Assembly (NCBI GenBank): GCA_965213545.1
Contig: CBDBZL010000002.1
Span: forward strand, 186,001 to 250,000
DNA: 64,000 bases
Reading direction: 5' to 3'
Source of the DNA: CBDBZL01 sp965213545
GTDB lineage: Bacteria > Pseudomonadota > Alphaproteobacteria > Sphingomonadales > Sphingomonadaceae
Shown here: piece after piece, positions 17,012-25,932 of the stretch
Numbering within the stretch: the stretch's first letter is position 1
Layout: every line of letters starts with the position of its first letter
Translations under genes and position numbers: made by a program
The notes under the pieces: model-generated
What the model was told of the DNA's origin: nothing
What the model saw: the letters and a program-made list of their open reading frames with translations, nothing else
Databases searched by the model: none

Positions 17012-18892
17012 ATGGCGCTTTCCCCGCAATGGCTGGACGAACTTCGCACGCGCACCTCGCTTTCGGGGCTGATCCAGCGCACCCTCAAGCTCCAACGCGC
17101 GGGCAACGAATGGAAGGCCTGCTGTCCGTTCCATAACGAAAATACGCCCAGCTTCACTGTCAACGATGCCAAGCAGTTCTACCACTGCTTCGGCTGCGGC
17201 GCGCACGGCGATGCGATCAGCTGGCTGACCGAGCAGCGCGGGCTGGCCTTCATCGATGCGGTCAAGGAACTCGCAGCCGGCGCAGGGATGGACATGCCCG
17301 CCCCCGATCCGGCCTTTGCTCGCCGCGAGGAACAGCGCGCCGGGTTGCATGACGTGATGGCGGCCGCGCAGGAGTGGTTCGTCGGCTCGCTTGCCGGACC
17401 ACGCGGAGCACCGGCTCGTGCCTACCTGGAACAACGCGGGTTCGCCCGGGATAGTATCGAGCGGTTCGGGTTCGGATGGGCGCCCAACGAGCGGGCGGGT
17501 TTGCGTCAGGCGCTCGCCCGCTTCGGCGATGACATGCTAGTGGAAGCGGGTCTGCTGATCGCGCTCGATGGCGACGCACATACCGATACGGCGAGCCAGC
17601 CCTATGACCGGTTCCGCGGCCGGATCATGCTGCCCATTCACGATCTGCGCGGCCGGATCATCGCATTTGGCGGTCGTATTTTGGAGGCGCAGAGCAAGGC
17701 GCCCAAATATCTCAATTCGCCCGACACGCCGCTGTTCGACAAGGGGCGCACGCTTTACAACCTGCACCGGGCCGGTCCGGCAGCGCGCAAGGCCGGGCGG
17801 CTGGTGGTGGTGGAAGGCTACATGGATGTCGTCGCGCTATCCGCCGCCGGCATCGAGGAAACGGTCGCGCCGATGGGCACCGCGCTCACCCCCGAGCAAC
17901 TCGCGCTCGCCTGGCGCATTGCCGACAAGCCGGTGCTGTGCTTCGATGGTGATACGGCCGGCGCGCGTGCGGCCATGCGCGCGGTCGAACGCGCGCTGCC
18001 GCTGCTTTTGCCGGGGCGCTCGCTCGACTTCGCGCTGCTGCCGGGAGGGCTCGATCCTGACGACCTCATCCGCCGCGACGGCAAGGAGGCGCTCGAACGC
18101 GTTCTAGGCCAACCCCACTCGCTGCTCGACATGATCTGGCGGCACGAACATTCCGCGCATCCGCTTGCGACGCCCGAGGACAAGGCCGGGCTCAAGGCGC
18201 GGCTTCTGGCCCATGTCGACATGATTGCGGAACGCGACATTCGCTCGCTTTATCGCCGCGAATTACTCGACCGCTTCTCGGCCTTCGCCTTTCCGCCGCG
18301 CACGCGCACCGCGCAAAGCCGATCATTCACCCGCCCCACCCCGCTGGCCCGCCTCCCGGTAGCACGAGCGAGCGAACTGCGCCGGGCGGTGGAGGGGGGT
18401 GCGCGGGACCGATTTGCCCATGCGGTGCTATCTGGGCTGGCGCGTCATCCTTCTGAAATCACGCGGCATGCCGAGGCGCTGATCGAGCTTGCCGCGATGC
18501 AACCGCATATTGCAGCCAGGATCGATGCCTTGCTTGCACCGGGGCTTGCACCGGGCGAAGAGCTTGAAGCACGAGATCGTTCCCCCATATGCGAGCCCGA
18601 GGCTTCGATCGGCGACTTCGGCAGACTGCGCTATTCTTTCCTCGAAGACGGCCATGATGCCCAGGCGCGAACGGACCTGAGCGAAGCGGTGGCGCTGCTT
18701 GTCGAGAAGCCGGCGCTTGAGTTGGCGATTGCTTCTGTGACTGCGCGTTTCGAGGATGACCCCGAGGCGGCTTTCAGCGAGCAGCAACGGCTGCGGACCC
18801 GGAAGCTGGAAATCGACGCGCGCATCGGGCAACTGGCGCGCAAACGGGTTGCGGTCGCTGATGCGGGATACGACAAGGGCGACCAAGCGTAG
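17012..18892 (+). CDS. dnaG: DNA primase
   Basis: 626 residues. The CHC2 zinc finger is at C38, H41, C59 and C62. The TOPRIM catalytic core includes VVVEGYMDVVALSAAG and the acidic FDGDTAGARAAMRA. The C-terminal helicase-interaction domain is present but divergent, ending in a basic helical region. It makes RNA primers for replication. Upstream lies a 262-bp gap in which I see no gene. rpoD follows after 43 bp, so the ancestral dnaG-rpoD macromolecular synthesis order is kept. Confidence 0.96.
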   Translation: MALSPQWLDELRTRTSLSGLIQRTLKLQRAGNEWKACCPFHNENTPSFTVNDAKQFYHCFGCGAHGDAISWLTEQRGLAFIDAVKELAAGAGMDMPAPDPAFARREEQRAGLHDVMAAAQEWFVGSLAGPRGAPARAYLEQRGFARDSIERFGFGWAPNERAGLRQALARFGDDMLVEAGLLIALDGDAHTDTASQPYDRFRGRIMLPIHDLRGRIIAFGGRILEAQSKAPKYLNSPDTPLFDKGRTLYNLHRAGPAARKAGRLVVVEGYMDVVALSAAGIEETVAPMGTALTPEQLALAWRIADKPVLCFDGDTAGARAAMRAVERALPLLLPGRSLDFALLPGGLDPDDLIRRDGKEALERVLGQPHSLLDMIWRHEHSAHPLATPEDKAGLKARLLAHVDMIAERDIRSLYRRELLDRFSAFAFPPRTRTAQSRSFTRPTPLARLPVARASELRRAVEGGARDRFAHAVLSGLARHPSEITRHAEALIELAAMQPHIAARIDALLAPGLAPGEELEARDRSPICEPEASIGDFGRLRYSFLEDGHDAQARTDLSEAVALLVEKPALELAIASVTARFEDDPEAAFSEQQRLRTRKLEIDARIGQLARKRVAVADAGYDKGDQA

Positions 18893-18935
18893 TCGTCTCA
18901 ATACTAACATTTTCTAGCGAGAACGAAACAATCTG

Positions 18936-20960
18936 ATGGCGTCGGAACCCCAGACCAAGGACAGCGAGGATGCTCCCCTTATCGACCTGAACGAAGCGTC
19001 GATCAAGAAGCTCATCGCCCGGGCCAAGCGGCGCGGATACCTGACCTATGACGAGTTGAACGAAGCCCTGCCCCAAGGCGAGATGTCGTCCGACCAGATC
19101 GAGGACATCCAGGCCGCGATCAACGAGATGGGGATCAACATCGTCGAGAACGACGAGGAGGGGTCAGAGGAAGAAGACGGGAACGCCAAGCCCGACGAGC
19201 CCGAGAGCGACAGCGAGGACGGCGAGACGGGCGAGGACCAGAACGTCCCCGAAAAGAAGAAGCCCGCTGCCACCGGCGAGCGCACCGATGATCCGGTGCG
19301 GATGTATCTGCGCGAGATGGGCGCGGTGGAGCTGCTCAGCCGCGAAGGCGAGATCGCCATCGCCAAGCGGATCGAGGCCGGGCGCGACATGATGATCATC
19401 GGGCTGTGCGAAAGCCCGATCACCTTCCATGCCATCATCCAATGGTCAGAAGCGCTCAATAATGGCGAGATGCAGCTGCGCGAGATCCTCGATCTCGACG
19501 CCATGCTTTCCAAGGAGCCTCCCGTCGACAAGATGGAGGAGGACGGCGACGGGGACGGCGAGATTTCCGAGGAAACCGCCGGGCCCAGCTACAAGGAGGA
19601 AGAAGAAGAAGAGGAGGAGCCCGAAAGCTCGGAGGACGACAATTCGTCAGAAACCACGTCGCGCCGCCGCGAGGAGGAGGACGAGGAAGACAACACGCTC
19701 AGCCTTGCCCAGATGGAAGCCGCGCTCAAGCCCGATGCGCTCGAGCGGTTCGCACGGATCACCGACCTGTTCGGCAAATTCGAGAAGCTCCAGGGCGAGC
19801 GGGTGGATACGCTGGCGCGGGGTGACGACTTTCCCAAGACGCGCGAGAAGAGATACGAGGACCTGCGCGAACAGCTGACCGCCGAGGTGGAAAGCGTCCA
19901 GTTCCATGCGACCAAGATCGAATATCTGGTCGACAATCTTTACGCCTTTAACCGCCGGCTGACCGCGCTTGGCGGTCAGATGCTGCGCCTTGCCGAACGT
20001 CACAAGGTGAAGCGCAGGGATTTCCTCGACAGCTACATGGGCAACGAGCTGGACGATGCCTGGCTGGCCGCGCAGGCGAAGAAGGACAAGAAATGGGCCG
20101 CCTTCGCCGAGAAGGAGGCGGACCCGGTCGAGCGGATCAGAGCCGAAATCGCCGATATCGCCGCCGCCACGGGCATGAGCCTTGGCGAGTTCCGCCGCAT
20201 CGTCAACATGGTGCAGAAGGGCGAGCGTGAGGCGCGGATCGCCAAGAAGGAGATGGTCGAGGCCAACCTGCGGCTGGTTATCTCCATCGCCAAGAAATAC
20301 ACCAATCGGGGCTTGCAATTCCTCGACCTGATCCAGGAAGGCAATATCGGCCTGATGAAGGCGGTCGACAAGTTCGAGTATCGCCGCGGCTACAAGTTCT
20401 CGACCTATGCCACGTGGTGGATCAGGCAGGCGATCACCCGCTCCATCGCCGATCAGGCGCGCACCATCCGCATTCCGGTCCATATGATCGAGACGATCAA
20501 CAAGCTGGTGCGCACCAGCCGTCAGTTCCTGCACGAAAGCGGCCGCGAACCCACGCCTGAGGAAATGGCCGAGCGTCTGTCCATGCCGCTCGAGAAGGTG
20601 CGCAAGGTGATGAAGATCGCCAAGGAGCCGATTAGTCTGGAAACGCCGATCGGCGATGAAGAAGATTCGCACCTGGGCGATTTCATCGAGGACAAGAACG
20701 CGGTCATCCCGGTCGATGCCGCCATCCAAGCCAATCTCAAGGAGACGGTGACGCGCGTGCTCGCATCGCTCACCCCGCGCGAGGAGCGGGTGCTCAGGAT
20801 GCGCTTCGGCATTGGCATGAACACCGATCATACGCTGGAGGAAGTGGGTCAGCAATTCTCGGTAACCCGCGAGCGTATTCGCCAGATCGAGGCCAAGGCG
20901 TTGCGCAAATTGAAGCACCCCAGCCGCAGCCGTAAGATGCGCTCGTTCCTCGACCAGTAA
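18936..20960 (+). CDS. rpoD: RNA polymerase primary sigma factor (sigma-70)
   Basis: 674 residues. Region 1.1 occupies the first ~85 residues, followed by a long acidic linker and region 1.2 (DPVRMYLREMGAVELLSREG). A second acidic stretch near residues 195-240 includes a run of glutamates. Regions 2 to 4 are classical: NLRLVISIAKKYTNRGLQFL, YATWWIRQAITRSIADQA, PTPEEMAERLSMPLEKV, and the region 4 helix-turn-helix TLEEVGQQFSVTRERIRQIE. It is the housekeeping sigma factor. The acidic insertions are larger than in E. coli but common in alphaproteobacteria. Confidence 0.97.
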   Translation: MASEPQTKDSEDAPLIDLNEASIKKLIARAKRRGYLTYDELNEALPQGEMSSDQIEDIQAAINEMGINIVENDEEGSEEEDGNAKPDEPESDSEDGETGEDQNVPEKKKPAATGERTDDPVRMYLREMGAVELLSREGEIAIAKRIEAGRDMMIIGLCESPITFHAIIQWSEALNNGEMQLREILDLDAMLSKEPPVDKMEEDGDGDGEISEETAGPSYKEEEEEEEEPESSEDDNSSETTSRRREEEDEEDNTLSLAQMEAALKPDALERFARITDLFGKFEKLQGERVDTLARGDDFPKTREKRYEDLREQLTAEVESVQFHATKIEYLVDNLYAFNRRLTALGGQMLRLAERHKVKRRDFLDSYMGNELDDAWLAAQAKKDKKWAAFAEKEADPVERIRAEIADIAAATGMSLGEFRRIVNMVQKGEREARIAKKEMVEANLRLVISIAKKYTNRGLQFLDLIQEGNIGLMKAVDKFEYRRGYKFSTYATWWIRQAITRSIADQARTIRIPVHMIETINKLVRTSRQFLHESGREPTPEEMAERLSMPLEKVRKVMKIAKEPISLETPIGDEEDSHLGDFIEDKNAVIPVDAAIQANLKETVTRVLASLTPREERVLRMRFGIGMNTDHTLEEVGQQFSVTRERIRQIEAKALRKLKHPSRSRKMRSFLDQ

Positions 20961-21007
20961 TCCGCTTACCCGCTGGAACGCAGGCGCCGTTCGCAGCCGG
21001 CGCGCGG

Positions 21008-21652
21008 TTAATGCCGTCCGATTGCGACCAGGCTCTTGGGCATTCCGAGGAAACGCTCGGTGCGGATCTGCGCGTTCGGAAAATAGGCTTGTAGCTCAGC
21101 TTCGGGCAGCAGCCTGGTATCGTCGAAATACTTCTGCGCATCGACATCGGCAAGCAATTGGAACGGCGAGATGCGCACCACCTTTCGTCCGATGCTGCGC
21201 GGCAGCCAATGGACGAAGGGCAGCATGAAATGCAGCTCGAGCGGGAATGCGGGCGATGGCGTTTGCACGACATAGCATCGGCCTACGCGCATCACCTCGC
21301 TTGCCAGGTTGGCACGGTTATCGAGCGGCACGTGCTCGATAACCGAGTTGCAGATGACGCAATCGGCTTCGCGATCCTCGACCGGAAGCCGGATACCATC
21401 ATACATTTCCAGCGTCAGCCAGTCTTCGCTGTGCTTATGGAAAAGCGTGACCGCGTGCTCGTTGAGATTGAAGATGCGAACCGAGCGTGGCTTGAGGATC
21501 GAGCCCACCGCCCGCCAGAACGGCAGCGAACCGCCGACATCGATCACCGAGGCGCCCTCGATCTCGGGTACGAGTTCGCGGATGAGGTGCGCGCGCGCCT
21601 GGCGAAACTTGTGCTGTTGCGGCCTAACTAGGCGCGACCAAAGGTCTGACAT
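21008..21652 (-). CDS. SAM-dependent class I methyltransferase-like protein
   Basis: 214 residues. The nucleotide pocket reads VIDVGGSLPFWRAVG, the acidic ribose ligand region is FNLNEHAVTLF, and the post-motif is CVICNSVIEHVP. This matches Methyltransf_11/23-type enzymes. The later part, LPFVHWLPRSIGRKVVRISP, is hydrophobic and may contact a lipid or membrane substrate. The substrate is unknown. It is convergent with rpoD. Confidence 0.72.
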   Translation of the reverse strand: MSDLWSRLVRPQQHKFRQARAHLIRELVPEIEGASVIDVGGSLPFWRAVGSILKPRSVRIFNLNEHAVTLFHKHSEDWLTLEMYDGIRLPVEDREADCVICNSVIEHVPLDNRANLASEVMRVGRCYVVQTPSPAFPLELHFMLPFVHWLPRSIGRKVVRISPFQLLADVDAQKYFDDTRLLPEAELQAYFPNAQIRTERFLGMPKSLVAIGRH

Positions 21653-21852
21653 GACGTCCCTCGAGGGCCAAAGCCCCGTACATGTTTGCTGTGACCGATC
21701 GGGTCATGCAGGCAAAGCCTGCGGCGGACAACATTTTTCATGTCCAGCGGCCCGTCATGCGCCGACACTGCGTACGCGCTTGTGGAGATCACCGATCGGG
21801 CGCGCGATTGCAGGTGGCGCATGACACGGGCTGTGCCTATCACAGCGCCGCC

Positions 21853-22302
21853 ATGAAGATTGCCATAGCCTCCGATCATGCCGCCCTCGAGCTCAAGGAC
21901 GAGCTGACCAGATGGCTGCGTGAAGCGGGTCATCAGGTGGAGGACCTGGGAAGCCACTCCGCAGCATCGGTCGATTATCCCGACTACGGCTACCTGTTGG
22001 CGGAGGCGGTCGGTTCGGGCACGTCCGAGCGCGGGGTCGCCTTGTGCGGTACCGGGATTGGCATATCCATGGCGGTCAACCGCGATGCCCGCGTGCGCTG
22101 TGCGCTGGTGAACGAACCGGTCTCGGCTCGGCTCACTCGGCTGCACAATGATGCCAATATCATCGCCATGGGTGCGCGCATGATCGGACCTGAGATTGCC
22201 AAGGCCTGTCTCGAGACCTTTCTTGCCACCGATTTTGAGGGGGGGCGTCATCAGCGACGGGTGGACAAGCTGTCCGAACCACCACAGGAGCTCCAGGCAT
22301 GA
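21853..22302 (+). CDS. rpiB: Ribose-5-phosphate isomerase B
   Basis: 149 residues of the RpiB/LacA fold: IAIASDHAALELKDEL with the substrate-binding D and H near residues 8-9, GVALCGTGIGISMAVN with the catalytic cysteine, and RLHNDANIIAMGAR. It interconverts ribose-5-phosphate and ribulose-5-phosphate, the latter being the substrate of RibB. Its last codons overlap the glyA start (ATGA), so they are coupled. Confidence 0.93.
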   Translation: MKIAIASDHAALELKDELTRWLREAGHQVEDLGSHSAASVDYPDYGYLLAEAVGSGTSERGVALCGTGIGISMAVNRDARVRCALVNEPVSARLTRLHNDANIIAMGARMIGPEIAKACLETFLATDFEGGRHQRRVDKLSEPPQELQA

Positions 22303-23636
22303 GCACCGCTTTCGTCGCCTCGCCGGCAAACCGCGCCGAAGATGCGCGCAGCGATTTGTCCGCTCGCTTCTGGTCCGATGACCTGGCCACCGCCGATCCC
22401 GATATCTTCGCCATCATCGGCCGCGAACTCGAACGCCAGCGAGACCGTATCGAGCTGATCGCTTCGGAAAACATCGCCAGCCCCGCGGTGCTCGAGGCCG
22501 CGGGCAGCGTATTCACCAACAAATATGCCGAGGGCTATCCCGGCCGCCGCTATTATGGCGGCTGCGAACATGCCGACGAGCTGGAGCGGCTGGCGATCGC
22601 ACGCGCGACGCAGCTGTTCGGCTGTGCCTTCGCCAATGTCCAGCCCAACTCCGGCTCGCAGATGAACCAGGCGGTGTTCCTGGCGCTACTCTCGCCGGGT
22701 GACACCTTCATGGGGCTCGACCTGGCCAGCGGTGGGCATCTGACCCACGGATCGCCGGTCAATATGAGCGGCAAGTGGTTCAACCCCGTGGCTTACGGAG
22801 TGCGCCGCGATGATGAGCTGATCGACATGGATCAGGTGGCCGCCAAGGCGCGCGAGCATCATCCCAAGCTTGTCGTGTGCGGTGGCACCGCCTATTCGCG
22901 CTACTGGGACTTTGCCGCCTTCCGCGCCATTGCGGACGAGGTAGGAGCGACGCTGCTATGCGACATGAGCCATATCTCGGGCCTGGTCGCGGGCGGCGCG
23001 CACCCCTCCCCCTTCCCACATGCGCATATTGTCACCACCACCACCCACAAATCGCTACGCGGCCCCCGTTCGGGAGTGATCCTGTGGAATGACGAGGCGC
23101 TGTCCAAGCCGCTCAACATGGCGGTTTTTCCTGGAATGCAGGGCGGTCCGCTGATGCATATCGTGGCTGCCAAGGCGGTGGCTTTCGGCGAGGCGCTGCG
23201 GCCTGCGTTCAAGGACTATGCGCATCGCATCGTCGATAATGCCCGGGCGCTGGCGAGCAGCCTGGCCGATGAAGGGTTGCGGATCGTCTCGGGCGGAACC
23301 GATAATCACTCGTTGCTGGTCGATCTCACCTCCGCCAATGTCACCGGCAAGGCGGCCGAGGCGGCACTCGACCGGGCGCATCTCACCTGCAACAAGAACG
23401 CCATCCCGTTCGATCCGCGCTCGCCTTTCGTCACCTCCGGGATCAGGCTGGGCACCCCGGCAGGCACCACGCGCGGCTTCGGCACGAGCGAGTTCACCGC
23501 GATCGGTTCGCTCATCGCGCAGGTCATTCGCGGCGTCGCGCAGGCCGGCGATGAGGGCGATATGAAGATCGAGGCAGCAGTTCGTGACCAGGTCGCCGAG
23601 CTATGCGCTGCCTTTCCCGTCTATCCGGAGCGTTGA
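22299..23636 (+). CDS. glyA: Serine hydroxymethyltransferase
   Basis: 445 residues. Landmarks are LIASENIASPAVLEAAGSVF, YAEGYPGRRYYGGCEHADEL, and the PLP lysine in TTTTHKSLRGPRSG. It converts serine and tetrahydrofolate to glycine and methylene-tetrahydrofolate, the main source of one-carbon units. The start MSTAFVASP overlaps rpiB by four bases. The first ~35 residues extend beyond the E. coli start and look variable. Confidence 0.96.
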   Translation: MSTAFVASPANRAEDARSDLSARFWSDDLATADPDIFAIIGRELERQRDRIELIASENIASPAVLEAAGSVFTNKYAEGYPGRRYYGGCEHADELERLAIARATQLFGCAFANVQPNSGSQMNQAVFLALLSPGDTFMGLDLASGGHLTHGSPVNMSGKWFNPVAYGVRRDDELIDMDQVAAKAREHHPKLVVCGGTAYSRYWDFAAFRAIADEVGATLLCDMSHISGLVAGGAHPSPFPHAHIVTTTTHKSLRGPRSGVILWNDEALSKPLNMAVFPGMQGGPLMHIVAAKAVAFGEALRPAFKDYAHRIVDNARALASSLADEGLRIVSGGTDNHSLLVDLTSANVTGKAAEAALDRAHLTCNKNAIPFDPRSPFVTSGIRLGTPAGTTRGFGTSEFTAIGSLIAQVIRGVAQAGDEGDMKIEAAVRDQVAELCAAFPVYPER

Positions 23637-23639
23637 ATC

Positions 23640-23864
23640 ATGACAGATCCCAACCAATCCCCACGCGGTGAGAACCTGTTCGCCGATGCCACTGCCGAGG
23701 TGAAGGGCATGGCCAGCCAGGGAATGGCCCATCCATCGACCAAGCCGGTCCTCGTCGGCGGCGCGGTGGGGCTTGTCGCGGGAGCGGTGCTACCCTTCGT
23801 CACCTGGCCCCTGGGTCTTGCCGCCGGTGCGGGATGGATGCTCTACAAGCGGCTGCGTCCGTAA
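23640..23864 (+). CDS. Small membrane protein between glyA and nrdR
   Basis: 74 residues. A polar start is followed by two hydrophobic runs, VLVGGAVGLVAGAVLPFVTW and PLGLAAGAGWMLYKRL. It lies three bases after the glyA stop and ten before nrdR, so it is in the operon. Family and role are unknown. Confidence 0.62.
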   Translation: MTDPNQSPRGENLFADATAEVKGMASQGMAHPSTKPVLVGGAVGLVAGAVLPFVTWPLGLAAGAGWMLYKRLRP

Positions 23865-23874
23865 GCACTGCACG

Positions 23875-24336
23875 ATGCGTTGCCCGTTTTGCGCGCATGA
23901 GGACAGCCAGGTAAAGGATTCGCGCCCCGCCGAGGACAATGGCGCGATCCGCCGGCGACGGCAGTGCAACCATTGCGGCGCGCGTTTCACCACCTTCGAG
24001 CGCGTCCAGTTGCGCGAAGTCTGGGTGGTCAAGAGCGACGGAAAACGCGAAGTGTTTGACCGCGCCAAGGTGGAGAACTCGGTCATGCTCGCATGTCGCA
24101 AGCGCGGCATCGCCGAAGAGCGGATCGGCCAGCTTGTCTCGGGGATACAGCGCCAGGCGGAAACCGCCGGAGAGAACGAGATCGCCTCCGCCCGGATCGG
24201 CGAACTGGTGATGAACGGTCTGAGCCAGCTCGATCCGGTCGCCTATATCCGCTTCGCCTCGGTCTATCGCGACTTTACAGAAGCGCGCGATTTCGAGGAG
24301 TTCGCCAGCACCGTGCGCGATATCGCCGATGAGTGA
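23875..24336 (+). CDS. nrdR: Transcriptional repressor NrdR
   Basis: 153 residues. The zinc ribbon CPFC...CNHC is at residues 3-34, followed by the ATP-cone domain (REVWVVKSDGKREVFDRAKV). It senses ATP/dATP and represses ribonucleotide reductase genes at paired NrdR boxes. All cysteines are intact. It follows the small membrane gene by ten bases and overlaps trmJ by eight. Confidence 0.95.
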   Translation: MRCPFCAHEDSQVKDSRPAEDNGAIRRRRQCNHCGARFTTFERVQLREVWVVKSDGKREVFDRAKVENSVMLACRKRGIAEERIGQLVSGIQRQAETAGENEIASARIGELVMNGLSQLDPVAYIRFASVYRDFTEARDFEEFASTVRDIADE

Positions 24337-25057
24337 GGCAGACGGGGGCGGACCGGCGATCGTCCTGGTGGCGCCGCAGCTGGGCGAGAATATCGGCAAG
24401 GCGGCACGCGCGATGCTCAATTTCGGCCTGTCGGACCTGCGCCTGGTCTCGCCCCGCGACGGCTGGCCCAATCCCGCAGCCACGCCCGCCGCCGCCGGTG
24501 CAGACGATGTGCTGGCCCGCGCGCGGGTGTTCGCCTCGGTCAATGACGCGGTGGCCGACTGTTCGCAGGTTTATGCCACCACCGTCAGGAAGCGCGGCGT
24601 CACCAAGCCGGTGCTTACCCCGGATCAGGCCGCGCATGCGCTGCGCACCTTGCCGGGGCGCAGCGCGGTGCTGTTCGGGCCAGAACGCTCCGGCCTGGCA
24701 ACCGATGACGTGGCGCTGGCCCGGGCGATCATCACCGTGCCGGTCAATCCGCATTTCGGCTCGCTCAACCTGGCGCAGGCGGTGATCCTTGTCGCCTACG
24801 AGGTCTCCCGCCACCGCGATCTGGCCATGCCTCCCAAGGAGGATCTGCTCCCCCCCGCCCCGCAGGCCGAACTCGATGGCTTCATCTCCCAGCTCGAGGC
24901 CATGCTCGCCCCGCTGGGCTATTTCGATCCCCGGGGCCGATCCGAAACCACCCGGCGCACCTTGCGCTCGGTGCTCACCAAGCCGGGCTGGAACCATCTC
25001 GAGGTGCGCACGCTGCGAGGCGTGCTCACGACGCTTGCGCGCGAACCGCGACCCTAG
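24329..25057 (+). CDS. trmJ: tRNA (Cm/Um32) methyltransferase, TrmJ-like SPOUT enzyme
   Basis: 242 residues of the TrmH/SpoU family: IVLVAPQLGENIGKAARAML, LRLVSPRDGWPN, the SAM-knot motifs AVLFGPERSGLATDDV and VPVNPHFGSLNLAQAV. The length and C-terminal helix (QLEAMLAPLGYFDP) fit TrmJ, which 2'-O-methylates position 32 of some tRNAs. Another TrmH-family target cannot be ruled out by eye. It ends the rpiB-glyA-nrdR unit. Confidence 0.82.
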   Translation: MSEADGGGPAIVLVAPQLGENIGKAARAMLNFGLSDLRLVSPRDGWPNPAATPAAAGADDVLARARVFASVNDAVADCSQVYATTVRKRGVTKPVLTPDQAAHALRTLPGRSAVLFGPERSGLATDDVALARAIITVPVNPHFGSLNLAQAVILVAYEVSRHRDLAMPPKEDLLPPAPQAELDGFISQLEAMLAPLGYFDPRGRSETTRRTLRSVLTKPGWNHLEVRTLRGVLTTLAREPRP

Positions 25058-25069
25058 GCTCGGGCTTGC

Positions 25070-25097
25070 TTGACTTCACCCCACGCGCCGCTATCTC
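25070..25097 (+). promoter_or_regulatory. Probable housekeeping promoter of rpsD
   Basis: TTGACT at 25070-25075 and TATCTC at 25092-25097 are separated by 16 bases. They lie about 130 bp before the rpsD start, right after the trmJ stop. Confidence 0.5.
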
Positions 25098-25119
25098 GCC
25101 CCCTTCGCTGATTGGCTCC

Positions 25120-25168
25120 GCACCCCGGTGAAGCGGCGGCCGCGCCGGACAGTTTGGTCCGGCGGTGC
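25120..25168 (+). promoter_or_regulatory. Structured leader hairpins upstream of rpsD
   Basis: GCCGGAC (25144-25150) and GTCCGGC (25157-25163) form a perfect 7-bp stem with a six-base loop. A second pairing GCACC (25120-25124) with GGTGC (25164-25168) can enclose it. The leader lies between the predicted promoter and the rpsD start. S4 represses its own operon through mRNA structure in other bacteria, so autoregulation is possible but not shown. Confidence 0.35.
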
Positions 25169-25225
25169 GAGACCGGGTTCGAAGCGCCGCCGACCGGGTC
25201 GCGCCAGCAGATTGGACTACGCAAG

Positions 25226-25840
25226 ATGACCAAGCGCACCAGCGCCAAGCACAAACTCGACCGTCGGATGGGCGAGAACATCTGGGGTCGCCCCAACTCC
25301 CCCGTCAACCGCCGTTCCTATGGCCCCGGCCAGCACGGTCAGCGGCGCAAGAGCAAGGTGAGCGACTTCGGCCTCCAGCTTCGCGCTAAGCAGAAGCTGA
25401 AGGGCTATTACGGCGACGTCACCGAGAAGCAGTTCCGCCGCACCTATGACGAAGCTAGCCGGATGAAGGGCGACACGGGCCAGAACCTTATCGGCCTGCT
25501 CGAGCAGCGGCTCGACATGATCGTCTACCGCGCCAAGTTCGCCCCCACGATCTTCGCAGCGCGCCAAATCGTCAATCATGGCCATATCCGGGTCAATGGC
25601 CAGAAGTGCAACATCGCCAGCCGCCGCGTGCTGCCGGGCGATATTGTCAGCCTGGGCGAAAAGGCCAAGGAAATGGCGCTCATTGCCGAGGCGCAGAGCC
25701 TGCCCGAGCGCGATATTCCCGACTATGTCGCCCCGGATGGCACCGAGAAGATCACCTTCACCCGCGTTCCCAAGCTGGATGAGGTGCCTTATCCGGTGAC
25801 GATGGAGCCCAATCTGGTCGTCGAATTCTATTCGCGCTAG
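25226..25840 (+). CDS. rpsD: 30S ribosomal protein S4
   Basis: 204 residues. It carries MTKRTSAKHKLDRRMGENIW, the S9-like GPGQHGQRRKSKVSDFGLQL, and the S4 RNA-binding domain with LDMIVYRAKFAPTIFAARQI, VNHGHIRVNGQKCNIASRRV and PNLVVEFYSR at the end. It nucleates 16S rRNA folding in the small subunit. It is monocistronic here, with its own promoter and leader. Confidence 0.98.
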   Translation: MTKRTSAKHKLDRRMGENIWGRPNSPVNRRSYGPGQHGQRRKSKVSDFGLQLRAKQKLKGYYGDVTEKQFRRTYDEASRMKGDTGQNLIGLLEQRLDMIVYRAKFAPTIFAARQIVNHGHIRVNGQKCNIASRRVLPGDIVSLGEKAKEMALIAEAQSLPERDIPDYVAPDGTEKITFTRVPKLDEVPYPVTMEPNLVVEFYSR

Positions 25841-25932
25841 CCCGGTCGCTCGCCGGCTGGCGGGTTTACGCTGGAAGCTCGGATTTCGGGCGTACGGTAT
25901 TCAGCCAGAAACCACGGTTCGCCTTGCGGGGG

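Noticed and set aside
20984..21003. GC hairpin between rpoD and the methyltransferase as a terminator
   Set aside because: The 6-bp stem GCGCCG/CGGCGC has no T-rich tail in either direction.
25171..25200. tRNA-like GGGTTCGAAG before rpsD
   Set aside because: Only a T-loop-like string is present; no acceptor or anticodon stem fits.
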